Notes under the pieces: generated by a model | What the model was told of the DNA's origin: nothing | What the model saw: only the letters and a program-made list of their open reading frames with translations | Databases searched by the model: none | In this document: one piece after another, positions 20,194 through 29,665 of the stretch | Layout: the number at the start of each line of letters is the position of its first letter | Position numbering within the stretch: position 1 is the first letter of the stretch | Source of the DNA: Phoronis australis | Lineage: Eukaryota; Phoronida; Phoronidae | Direction: 5' to 3' | Assembly (NCBI GenBank): GCA_002633005.1 | Contig: NMRA01000276.1 | Span: 337,944-373,133, forward strand | Length of the DNA: 35,190 nt | Position numbers and translations under genes: made by a program

Positions 20194-20969
20194 TTTTCAT
20201 CTGGAAGAATGAGTTTGTGACAATCCAGAAAATTATGGGAATTCCATAGTTGCAAGCGTTTGATAATTCAGTTGATATCTTTTTAGAAATATTGGTTGTC
20301 ATCAACAGGCCTGACACTCCCGTCCAAGTAGGCCTAGATGGAAAACGCAAATAAATTGTTTTGTTTACCCTACCTAATTTGCATTCAAGGGGGACTCGCG
20401 TATTGTGCAGTTTTTACAAGAGTTTTGGTAGTGCAGAAGTGCAATATGTTGTACCAGCTTCAGAACATCGAATTCAGACTGTAAGAATGTGCAAGATATT
20501 ACAGGTACAGACTGAGAGAAAACGTAAACTCTGCTATCAAGACATAAAAATGTGACTGACTTAACAAAGACACTTCACTTGGACTGTCTACGTCATAGGA
20601 AAAGTTTACTTCTGTGTTAGACTTTTTGTTCTTAGTTGACATTGACATCATTATTGAGTAGCCTAAAACATTTCCCCATACTGTATCAAACACTCTGTAG
20701 ACTTCCATTTCAAAGTCATTGACTAAGCAAATGGGTTATGACATATGTGATATGTTTATAAATAAGTCCAACTTTTAAAAATAAAAAGTTGAATACACAC
20801 AGTTATTGGTTTGCACTACTGTGCATTACTATTAAAATGAGTGGGTAAAAATAAGGTGCACAAAAAACTGCACACTAGCTTATGGAGAACGTTGACCGCC
20901 GCGCGGTTCCGGCACGTTGCAATTTTTACGCGTGCGACCTGTTTAGATTTTCAGATGTGGAGAACACTG

Positions 20970-21339
20970 CTAGATACTGGAAAATCCAGTAAAGCTTGGT
21001 AGCAATACAAGTCAGGAGAAAGTAATCTTTTGAAAATACTATAAGAAAAGGAGCTTGAAATGAGTGGTGAGTTGGCTTCCTACAGTCTTGAATGAAGCCA
21101 GCTCTGCTGTAAGACTATGTTCAGTGATTGGGCATTAAACAGTACACACCATGGATTTTTGCACATTTCGAATTACCGGTTGCCACAGACTAAATGTATG
21201 ACGTAAAATTTAGCCAAATCCATGATTATTTTGTGTCATTAGCTCGAAATTTTGATTTCTCTTTCAATTTTGCCAATTTTCGCATTTCCCGCCATGTGGC
21301 ATCATGGGTTGAACACAAGAGATCAGCGACTAGCACTGA
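20970..21339. other. Spacer, nothing recognisable
   Basis: AT-rich sequence right of the hAT-like element. No supported feature. Confidence 0.5.
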
Positions 21340-21594
21340 ACAACGGCGGAGAGTAGAGAATTTCAAAGCGACAAAGATTATGAGCAAGAAATAAACAAAT
21401 ACTATGAAGAAACGTACGAGAATGGTGGCCAGGATGACGAAATGGGGTTGCACGCGGAATGCGAGAACGAGTTTGATATGTTTTCAGCTGCGCACTTTTC
21501 TACTTTGAGGCCTTACGAACTGGATCCTCCCACGAGAGAAGCGGCTTTAGGCTCGGCCAGTCAACCCAGTCATCCAACAGACGATCCTGAATAA
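21340..21594 (+). CDS. Acidic exon-like open frame of unknown family
   Basis: From the stop at 21337 the plus frame is open for 84 codons to TAA at 21592. The last 74 begin DKDYEQEINKYYEETY and include MFSAAHFSTLRPYELDPPT, ending QPSHPTDDPE. It is rich in Asp, Glu and Tyr, unlike the flanking AT-rich DNA. The stop overlaps AATAAA (21590-21595), so a terminal exon or the 3' end of a retrocopy is possible. No start codon with support lies upstream and no acceptor stands out. The family is not recognised, and it may be a transposon-derived gene fragment. Confidence 0.3.
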   Translation, partial: TTAESREFQSDKDYEQEINKYYEETYENGGQDDEMGLHAECENEFDMFSAAHFSTLRPYELDPPTREAALGSASQPSHPTDDPE

Positions 21595-21628
21595 AGAGCC
21601 GATGTTTCTGAATAGTAAATATTGTTCT

Positions 21629-21867
21629 TTATTGAACCAGGCCTTCATCGTAACATCTCCTCTGATTGGAGTCGAAACACGACTCCTCAAAGTGGGCAGA
21701 ACACAGAGTGGCCCCGAACAGAATCGCTTGGTCCACGATGAAGTCCCACACTATCGTTCGGCGCACGAAGCGATGCCACTACTGCACAACTTTGGCGTCC
21801 TTCAGAACACCGATACGTTCTCCGTCTGACTGCTGTTGCTGTAGCTTCCACAAACACATCTTTTCAT
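21629..21867 (-). pseudogene. Broken THAP-type zinc finger fragment
   Basis: A minus-strand ATG at 21867 reads MKRCVCGSYSNSSQTENV. After a one-base shift near 21800 the frame continues KDAKVVQ, a stop, WHRFVRRTIVW, then LCSAHFEESCFDSNQRRC, and ends at TAA (21629). LCSAHFxxxxF is the hallmark of the second half of the C2CH THAP domain, a DNA-binding finger shared by P-element-type transposases and cellular regulators. One frameshift and one stop make this a pseudogene unless the sequence has errors. The stop overlaps AATAAA on the minus strand (plus 21628-21633). It runs toward the plus-strand frame ending at 21594. Confidence 0.7.
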
Positions 21868-22385
21868 CCCTCTACGAACCTTCTCGACGCTAAATATACT
21901 TTACTTTCACTTCACTCTATACACTCGGTAGTTGCTGATCCGAACAGTATGCCGAACGACTTGGGTTCAACCCATGACGTTGTACATAATTATTATTTTT
22001 TTCAATTTTTACGTGTTTCTTTATGAGCTGTGCACTTAAGGCACTGAAATCAACTAAGATATGATAATTAAATTTATTTTGAGGTACTAGAGTCATGTTG
22101 CGTACACTTTAAAGTTTATGTACAGTAATGTTTCCTAACATTTGAATAAAAATAATGGCCCAAATTGTCATTGTTTAAATTTTTCAAATGCTCACTATAT
22201 TGACAACAATGTTCAAAATGCCATTGTTTATTTGTTGGTGACTGCTGTACTATATAAAGTTTTCAATTAAACAAGTTTAAATTGTCTTCTTGTTTACTTC
22301 GGCTGAAAATGTTGATGAAATAAAATTTTAGTGTCAGACCAAACTGTGTTCTAATTTGCACTCACTTAAGCGCACATCCATTTTA
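21868..22385. other. Spacer, nothing firm
   Basis: AT-rich. GGGTTCAACCC at 21964-21974 looks like a Pol III B box, but no convincing A box or tRNA fold accompanies it. Confidence 0.5.
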
Positions 22386-22971
22386 AACAAGAGCAACGCA
22401 CAGCGGTGAAATGCACCCACGAATGCACCGCAAGCGTTGCTGCTTCTAGGGGTGTTTATAAGCATCATAAAAATGGCCACTACAATGGCGCAAAATACGT
22501 CAAATCCATCTGAAAACGGAAGCATGCCTCGTTTTTAATAGAAAGCTACTTAATGAATTTAATAATAATCCATAAAGGAACTTCAAAGAAGCAGAGGAAA
22601 ATGGAAAAAAATGAAATTGCCACTAGGAGGCACAGCGTTCGTCAGCTACGTTTGAAAGTTGTCATTATCCGTTGTCAACTTCAAATGAATACATTTGCTA
22701 AGTTTAATGACACATCCTGCAGAGTGTTTAGGAGATATAGCTATGGGTGCAAAAAAACAAAACTGCCACTAAGAGGCACCACAGTACATGAAGTCATCGG
22801 GAAATCGTCAGCACTCTTCTTCACATTAACAACATACATACCAATTTCCACAATCATCCTTAGAGTGGTTTGGTTTTTCAGAGGGGCAGATACCAAAAAA
22901 CAGACTCGAAAATAACAAAATAACTCGAACTCAACTGAAAACGAGAGGATAGTGTCACCTCACTAATAGAT

Positions 22972-23463
22972 CAGGGCTTGGAATGACCAATGACAAAAAA
23001 CGCGGAAACTTTTACGGCCCAAATCATGCACGCTACCCAGGCTTGAAGTGGTCGATGTGAACCCCGACAAAAATCGGGAGGACTAAAAAAAAACGTTACC
23101 ACCATCAGTAGCATGCGTCTGCGTCCTTTTAGATCGCCCGTCGACTCTCAATCCACACACTTTTGGCTGCAGAGCCGTAGTATTTGTCGCCGCGGTTTAC
23201 AGTAACACGAGACACCATTGAAAATCCCACCACGCTATCCCAGATGCCCCGGCAATGTTGACAATTTACGTTCCTCCGAAACATAAAGAGCAACTTCCGC
23301 TTTTTGAGGTGAACGTCGTCTGCAACGCCGCGGTAAGAAAGGAATTTGCCGCGGAAATTTTATATCAAATCCGATTTTTTTACGCGGAAATATTATAAAA
23401 TGCGCGGAAAGAACATTTGAAAAAAGCGGAAATCCGCGTTTCCGCGGAAAATTCCAAGCCCTG
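22972..23463. mobile_element. 492-bp hAT-like element nested in R2
   Basis: The termini are perfect inverted 13-mers: CAGGGCTTGGAAT and ATTCCAAGCCCTG. ATAGAT flanks both sides (22966-22971 and 23464-23469). Removing one copy restores the uninterrupted repeat sequence seen in R4 near 34154, which confirms the boundaries. The interior is rich in GCGGAAA motifs near the right end. There is no transposase. The CAGGG termini are hAT-like, and the 6-bp duplication is shorter than the usual 8. Confidence 0.9.
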
Positions 23464-23530
23464 ATAGATGTCTATTTGCTAAATTTTATGAAAATCCGTT
23501 GAGAACCAATGAAGACACAGAAGTAAATGT

Positions 23531-24454
23531 AACAAGAGCAACGCGGAGCGTTGAAATGCGTCCACGAATGTATTGCAAATGGTGTGCTTTTAGGGTTATT
23601 TATTTGTATCATAAAAATGGCCACTAGACGGTGTAAAAACATACAACCCATCCAAAAACAGGAACATGCCATATTTCATAAAAATCTGTCAAGGAACTTC
23701 AAAGAAACAAAGGAAAACAGAATAAAATGAAATTGCCACTAGTGGGCACAGTGTCCATTGGATCTACTTTGAAGATACTGAGTTAAATGTAAAAAACTAA
23801 AATTGTCACTAGGGGGCACAGCAGTAGTCAGATTTGTCCAAAAGTCATTGTCATTCGTAGTCAACATCATATATCTATACACTTCCTAAATTAAGATCCT
23901 GCGAACGGTTTATAAGATACAGCCATAGATAGACGCAGCAAAAAAAACTGCCACAGTAACCGAAATCGTCGGAAAATCATCGTCAACCGTCCCCTTTATA
24001 GTAAGCACCTACAAGCCAATTTTCACAACCATCCTTCGAGAGGTTTAGTTGATAGAGGGGTGGACTCAAAAAAACGGACTCGAAAACACTAAAAATGGCC
24101 ACTAGGTGGCGTAAACTACTTTGAGTCCACCCAAAAATGGGAGGATAGCCTCATTTCACTAATAGGTGCCTACACACCAAATTTCATGAAAATCCTTTAA
24201 GGACTATTGAAGATACAAAGGTAAGTGTAAAAAACTAAAATTGCCACTAGGGGACACACCGGTTGTCGGATCCGTCCGAAAACTCGCTCATGCCGTCCCA
24301 TTCATGAATGGAACATATGTGCCAAATTTCACGAACGTATGTCAAAGGGTTTTTGAGATAGAGCAGCGGATGGCGGACATCGGACGCCGGACGGACGCTG
24401 CCTGGACGGAGATGACGGCATAATGCATCCACATATAAATATGTGGGCGCATAA
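23531..24454 (+). repeat. R3: complete 924-bp copy nested inside R2
   Basis: The boundaries are sharp because R2 resumes on both sides: ...AAGTAAATGT before and AAAAAACAAAAAATGTCACTAG after. R3 starts AACAAGAGCAACGCGGAGCG and ends GTGGGCGCATAA. Motifs lie at 23621, 23736, 23807, 23951 (decayed), 24099 and 24244. The last spacings are 144, 148 and 145 bp. No terminal inverted repeats are evident. The 3' hairpin (24424-24452) is intact. Insertion was into an A-rich stretch. Confidence 0.9.
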
Positions 24455-25370
24455 AAAAACAAAAAATGTCACTAGGGGGAATACTGTTCGTCCAATCCAT
24501 TCGAAAGTCGCCATACTCTGCTTTCAACTTCGTATAAATACACCAGTAAAATTCAATAAAGATCATGTAGAGCATTTAAGAGATACAACCATGGGCGCAA
24601 AAGCAAACAAAACTGCCACTAAGAGGCACCACTGCAGTCGAAGTCATCGGAAAATCATTGTGTGCCACAGTAGGAACATATATCCCAATTTTCAAAACCA
24701 TCCCTAGAGCAGTTTGATTGATAGAAGGGCGGACGTCAGGAAACAGACTCGAAAACTGTAAAAATGGCCACTAGGTGGCACAAAACACCTTGAATCCATT
24801 AGAAAAAGCGAGGATTGCATCATCTCACTAATATACGCATAACTGCCAAATTTTATGAAAATCAGTGGAGGACTTCCGAAGATACAGAATTAAACGTAAA
24901 AAACAAAATTGCCATTAGGGGGCACACTTGTAGTCGGAAAGGTCCGAAATTTGTCATCCTCTATCGTCAGCTTTATAGGAACATGTCTACCAAATCTCAT
25001 CAAAATCCAGTTACGGGTATAGGAGATACAGCTGCGAAGGTTGGACACCGGATGCCCAGACACAGATGACAGCAATATGCGATCACATATAAATATGTGG
25101 GCGCATAAATAACCAATAACGCTAGACACTAAGTTATTTCACAAAGTGTAAAACACTGAACAGATTTTATCTTGTCACAAAAAGAATAATGCAAATGTCA
25201 AAGAGGATTCATTCACATCAGTTTGGGTCTGCTCCTTTGAGCCCATAATTACAAAATCAGTATCAGTATCAATGTTTAGTTATTATTAGGCCGATTGTTA
25301 CTCATGGCTGGGCCTGCACACCCAGTGCTCAAGTAAATACATAATTATGTTCATGTATATAAAATATACA

Positions 25371-25452
25371 TTAAATACACATATACGCGCACGCACGTAC
25401 ACAAGCACAAACACACACATGTGCGCATACACACACATGTATAGTATATGTA
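25371..25452. repeat. (AC)n-rich microsatellite
   Basis: A run of alternating purine and pyrimidine, ACACATATACGCGCACGCAC onward, interrupted by CG and AT steps. This kind of tract can favour Z-DNA. Confidence 0.85.
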
Positions 25453-27285
25453 CCGTATTCGCCGTAATAATCGCCCATGCCCCTATAAGCGCCCCCCCCA
25501 AGCGTTTTCAGACTTTGCTGAAATAAACGCCCAGTCCATGAACGTGTACATGCGAACAATGAGGTACCTACAGTTCTAAAACTCGGCTACAGTAGCCAGT
25601 AACGTCTTCAATTTATCAAAAAAAATTTGTACGGCTCTTCTAGACCACCAGCGGCACTGCTACGTTTGTATTTAGCCGTGACTTTACTCTTCAAAGTAAC
25701 GCAGCGCTTCAAAAAGAACGCAACAGCGTTGCTACGCTCTCGCGACGACCGTGTCTCACTATGGTCTGACCTTTCAGTAGACACATCGACTGTCTCATGA
25801 ATAAAAATAACTCCGTATTAAGCGCACATGGCCAGGAAGCGCGCGCTATATACATGAACCTGTCATCAAAGACAATAGTCGGAAACTATCCATTCATGAA
25901 ACGGGTAGCATAGCATCGATAAGAAATGAATATTGGCACTAATTTCCGACAATTTCTAGTACTATAAAACATGTTTGTGTTATTTTTGAGATGGATTGTT
26001 TGATTAACCATAATTGGTGTTTTTAAGCCAAATATCCGATAAAATGACAACTGACAGTGAATGCTTACACACCCTTACACCGAAAAATAACTGTCAGATA
26101 GATACGTACGCATCCAGCTACACGGCGACTAATATGGGCCTTACCGAGACAAATGTCGAAAGTTTTTAGCACGAGACCGGCAAGTGCTGAATGAAACACG
26201 CTCTGGTTTAGGCCTACTGCTTATGCAAATTTCTTTAGAAACATCTATCTAGTTAGATTGCGTGGCTCTGGCCAAAAGACGGTCTCTGCTTTGGCAAATG
26301 AACTCTGGTGACACGCACGCGCTCCCTTACTCGCAGACGAACCTCAAAACAAACGTCACGTTACCATAACATGTGTGTTCGTCCAGACATTTTTCTTGCC
26401 GTGTTGCCGATCATACATGTAGATGGCACGATGTTGCAGATTTGTACTTAAACCTGCTGTTAATCCAGACTCCACGGGAACTTAAAAAATCTTATAGACG
26501 CTACTTGTAAAACTTAATGAGGATTTCAGGTAATTTGCTTGAGTCGAAACCATTTTTATTCGAGCATTGAAGTCGCCATATCAAAGACGGCGATTTTGAG
26601 GCAGTCAGTCGGCGAGTTTTCGCCCTGGGATTTCAGCACAATTTTCTGTACTAAAATGATCGTAATTTAGCAGCAAAGTTTGATAGCAATGCACCACAGT
26701 TTTGTTGANTTTGAGAATTTACATCCTCGTTTTAAAAACATTGGCGTGTCACGCGGTACATGAGCGAAAGGTGCCACTAAATTTTGTCTTGACATCTGAG
26801 TTTACTATTAAGTGACAGTGTGATGCACTAAGGTTAGTAACCCAGCTACACAAACACAAACACATGAGGCTATTTTTGTAATAATAATTGCTATCCACAT
26901 TTTTGGAGGTATCAATTCATTACCAGTGTGAGGTATTTTGAAATTTCAGTACAATTACAGGCATGAACAAAAACAACAAAACTAATAACATCAAATTGCC
27001 AACAAAATGTTGGAATACTAGACAACAACTTGTCTACAGGAAACAGAGAGTAGATTACAGGGGAAAGCAGCTATTTTAGCTTACCATATCATAAAATGAT
27101 ACTAAATACAGTTTTGACCTATTAACAGATATCAAAACCAATTTTTCCATCCAGGTCTCTAAAACAAAATAGGTTTGTAAACCTCATCCACCCTCAAAAG
27201 TTTGTAGAAAAACTTCTTAAAAGTGTTTTAAACTGCTTTCCCCTTTAACTGAGTAGAGTAATGAAAGAGTAAATTGTTTACTTAC
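25453..27285. other. Intron, no gene; possible transposon terminus at its left edge
   Basis: ACCGTATTCGCCGTAATAAT followed by CGCCCATGCCCCTATAAGCGCCC at 25452-25497 looks like the end of a transposon family, and shares GGGCGCTTAT (reverse sense) with 18952-18961. No matching right end was found. The rest has CpG-containing unique sequence and one unknown base at 26709. Confidence 0.4.
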
Positions 27286-27338
27286 TGCCCCTGTCCCATC
27301 CCCGCCATGTTGATGGCATTGAAAGCCATGAATGATCC
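27286..27338 (-). CDS. CNOT2: Exon 1 (first visible) of the minus-strand gene, CNOT2-like
   Basis: This is a 53-nt exon with acceptor TGTTCTTTACAG|GGATCATT and donor GGGGCA|GTAAGTAAAC, both strong. Read in phase 0 it gives GSFMAFNAINMAGMGQG and ends in phase 2, which matches the polyglutamine exon at 14110 across a 13.2-kb intron. The ATG within it could be the initiator, with a 5' UTR exon upstream, or it may be an internal exon. The context of that ATG is not strong. Met/Gly/Asn-rich composition fits a disordered N-terminus. The other two frames are less protein-like. Assignment to the same gene rests on phase, strand and composition. Confidence 0.65.
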
Positions 27339-28252
27339 CTGTAAAGAACAACATAATTGTTAAACATTTAATCACTTGCCAATGACAGGTTTCACTCCTT
27401 AATTTCTGAACAATGCACCAACAACTTCCAAGTCTATTCATACCACAATATCAGCCTCCAATGGCCACTACAACCCTGTAATAACCCATTTTGGTGGGAA
27501 ACCAAGGCCGGTTGAACCAGGCTTTCATGCAGCGTACGGCCTAGCACTAATCTGGACGCCCTGGCAAGGACGCCCAATGCATCATTTGGAAGCCCTGTCA
27601 ATCAGAATTTCTCCTTTGGACACCCATATTGTAAGATTACTAGGACACCCCAGTTCATGAAAGAGAAAAGTTGGGCCTTTCAACTCAGAAATAAATATAC
27701 AATGTATATAAAATGTATGTAAAATGTTACAATGTTCAAACTATTTTCAAAGTATTTAGTAGACCTGTCAATCATAAGCAGGTGTTTGGTTGCCAGAATG
27801 TCTCTGCCATAGACATCTTAGCATCATCTGTGCATTTTTCTTGTGTTGATTACCGCAGCTTTGAAGACTCATTGTACATAATATAAAGCTAGTTAAGATG
27901 ATATGATAAACTTTATAACAGCAATTTGCTCTAATCGTTCAACCAAAATCTATAATATTTGTAATACCTGTCTAGTTAGCTATTTGCCTGCTTTCGTAAA
28001 TTTAGACATAAAAGTCTTGATCCACACAGTTTTTTAGTAAAAAGATCACTACAAGAGAGTTGTTTTTGTAAACTTAAATGTAAAAGCCTTGTTCAATGCA
28101 TTTTTTGTAAAAAAAACCTTTCTCTGTGTGTGTAGGGGGGTTACTGGTCAATGGTGGTGGGGAGTGGGGGTAATGCGTCGTTGGAATCATGGACGCCCTG
28201 GAATATTGGGAACCTCATTTTGGATACCTTATTTTTGAAATCCTGGATAAAG
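27339..28252. other. Intron or upstream region, no gene
   Basis: GGACGCCC-like words recur at 27551, 27569 and 28191, and GGACACCC-like words at 27618 and 27652, hinting at a degraded repeat that ends near the tRNA-like unit. Otherwise no feature was seen. Confidence 0.5.
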
Positions 28253-28318
28253 CCCTGGGTCGAACCCAGTGCGCAAGAGTTTCAAGTCGTCAACTTTACC
28301 ACTACACCACTCAGCAGC
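28253..28318 (-). ncRNA. tRNA-like sequence, probable SINE head or tRNA pseudogene
   Basis: On the minus strand an A-box-like TGGTGTAGTGGTA (28297-28309) and a B box GGGTTCGACCC (28257-28267) are correctly spaced. Between them is a TTGAAAC loop that would read as anticodon TGA. The acceptor stem does not pair well, and the sequence runs straight into unrelated downstream sequence, as in tRNA-derived SINEs. A functional tRNA is unlikely. Confidence 0.55.
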
Positions 28319-28437
28319 TGACGTCATCGATAATGAAAACAGAATACTTAAATGAGCACACACCACAATTGCATGTTCAACAAAGGGCATTGTGCCGACA
28401 TTTATACGCTATGAAAAATAAGATGCATAATTTCGAT

Positions 28438-28803
28438 AACAAGAGCAACGCGGAGGGTTGCAATGCGCCCACGAATGCATCGCAAATTGTGTGCTTTTTA
28501 GGGTTAGTTATTTGTATCATAAAGATAGCCACTAGATGGTGCAAAAATGTACAATCCATCCAAAAATGGGCACATGCCATTTTACATAAAACTCTGTCAA
28601 AGAACATCAGAGAAACAAAGGAAAACAGAAAAAAATGAAATTGCCACTAGCGAGCACAGCGACAGTTCGATCTGCCTGAAAGTCGTCTGTTATCTTCATG
28701 TAAATCCACTTACTAAATTAAAGATCTTGCAGTGGGTTTTAGAGATACAGCTATGGGTGCAAAACAAAGGGAAACTGTCACTAGGAGGCACCATAGTACG
28801 GTA
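28438..28803 (+). repeat. R4, left half: CTCF-motif repeat
   Basis: It begins ATAACAAGAGCAACGCGGAG. Motifs are at 28529, 28644 and 28779 (TCACTAGGAGGCAC). The copy is cut at a TA by the 28804-33957 element and resumes at 33958. Confidence 0.87.
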
Positions 28804-29014
28804 AAGTCGCGCAATTTTCGGACACTCAAAATTAATTCCAATAGAAGAAATTCATTCTTGGACGAATCTCCCGAAACATCATTTTTGTAGAGTCCAATTT
28901 GGCGGACCTCCTCCAAATTTGGGTTTCCGCTCGTGTCCGAATTTCGTGGGTGTACATTATTTCGATGGTCAATGGGACTCAAACGGTCTGCACTTAATTT
29001 TTGAAAAACTGGCT

Positions 29015-29450
29015 TTCCCGATAAGAAATGTGCGTTGTCGACGCACAAAGAACGTTCCTGGCAAGTGTTGGTTCTTCTTTTCAAAAATGCCCTTTCTCAG
29101 TATTAAATATTCGGCTTGCATTGCCGATGCTCAAAAACCTTTCTCAGCAAGTGACGAAATTTTTTTCAAAAATGAACTATCTCACATGAAATACCGGGCT
29201 GTGAGTGTTCCTGGTGACAAAAAAGGGCTTTCCAATGACTGGGTCTGGTTTGCGTTGTTGACACACATGAAATGTTCCAGACAACTGATTCTCTTTTGTA
29301 AAAATGTGACTTCTCAATAAAAATGTCGAGTTTACGTTGTCAATGCACAAAGAGCGCACCGATAAGTGCTTTTTTCAACGTGGTTTCCCTATAAAAAGCT
29401 GGACTTGCATATTCGACGCACAAAGAAGGTTCCCCGTCATCAAAACATGC
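29015..29450. repeat. Degenerate 70-130-bp tandem units inside the TA element
   Basis: Five or six units share CTTTCYCRATAARAA, TTGTCGACGCACAAAGAACG and a TTTTTCAAAAATG spacer. They are strongly diverged. The plus-strand frame covering them (28919-29320) follows the repeat and has no gene-like features. Confidence 0.65.
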
Positions 29451-29559
29451 GCTTTCTAAATTTTAACGAATTTTGCGCAGAAACTTAACAGTAATGGATG
29501 TGGGAACGAGTGCAATGAAGAAAGTGATGAATAATGACGAGAACAGCATATATATTTAT

Positions 29560-29665
29560 ATTTGTAAACACATCCATGCATTGAATCCTGGATTCAATTA
29601 TTGATTAATCCATTATGATTAATTAATTATCCATTAATTATTATAATTAATTCATAAGGAAGGCT
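29560..29665. repeat. ATTAAT-rich palindromic stretch
   Basis: Repeated TTAATTAAT/ATTATAATTAATT words follow AATCCTGGAT at 29585. A very similar AATTATTGATTAATTAATAATCAATCCTGGAT context lies at about 32307-32343, so the two may be copies of one AT-rich repeat. Confidence 0.5.

Larger units (their letters stand above)
18228..20969. mobile_element. hAT-like non-autonomous element (about 2.7 kb), interrupted by the N gap
   Basis: The terminal inverted repeats are a perfect 13 bp: CAGTGTTCTCCAC at 18228-18240 and GTGGAGAACACTG at 20957-20969. CTAGA flanks both ends (18223-18227 and 20970-20974), giving a 5-bp target duplication. Subterminal repeats GCGTCCTGTTTAAAAATC recur every 20 bp from 18283 to 18355, with a related GCGACCTGTTTAGATTTTC near the right end (about 20933). 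The CAGTG termini and subterminal arrays are hAT-like. No transposase frame is visible, although 286 bases are unknown. Part of the interior (about 19610-19860) matches 34655-34860 in another element. Confidence 0.75.
22386..25108 (+). repeat. R2: copy of the CTCF-motif repeat, carrying two nested insertions
   Basis: It starts AACAAGAGCAACGCACAGCG and ends ATATGTGGGCGCATAA at 25108. It is interrupted by a hAT-like element (22972-23463) and by another full copy, R3 (23531-24454). Without these it is about 1.3 kb. Motif positions are 22477 (weak), 22620, 22766, 24469, 24616, 24768 (an exact CTCF core) and 24912, most about 145 bp apart. Each motif is followed by a conserved module with ATACCAAATTTCATRAAAATCC and GGAGATACAGC-like blocks. 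The repeat is therefore an internally tandem array of about 145-bp modules. Confidence 0.88.

Noticed and set aside
19754-20350. Long frames crossing 19908-20193
   Set aside because: They exist only because N bases contain no stops.
21964-21974. GGGTTCAACCC as a tRNA B box
   Set aside because: No A box of good quality and no cloverleaf around it. The word is a self-complementary palindrome.
28189-28638. 149-codon plus-strand frame
   Set aside because: It spans a tRNA-like element and an R repeat on its own strand. No coding signature.
28919-29320. 133-codon plus-strand frame with KNE and KCW-like residues
   Set aside because: It follows degenerate tandem units, and no family or splice site supports it.
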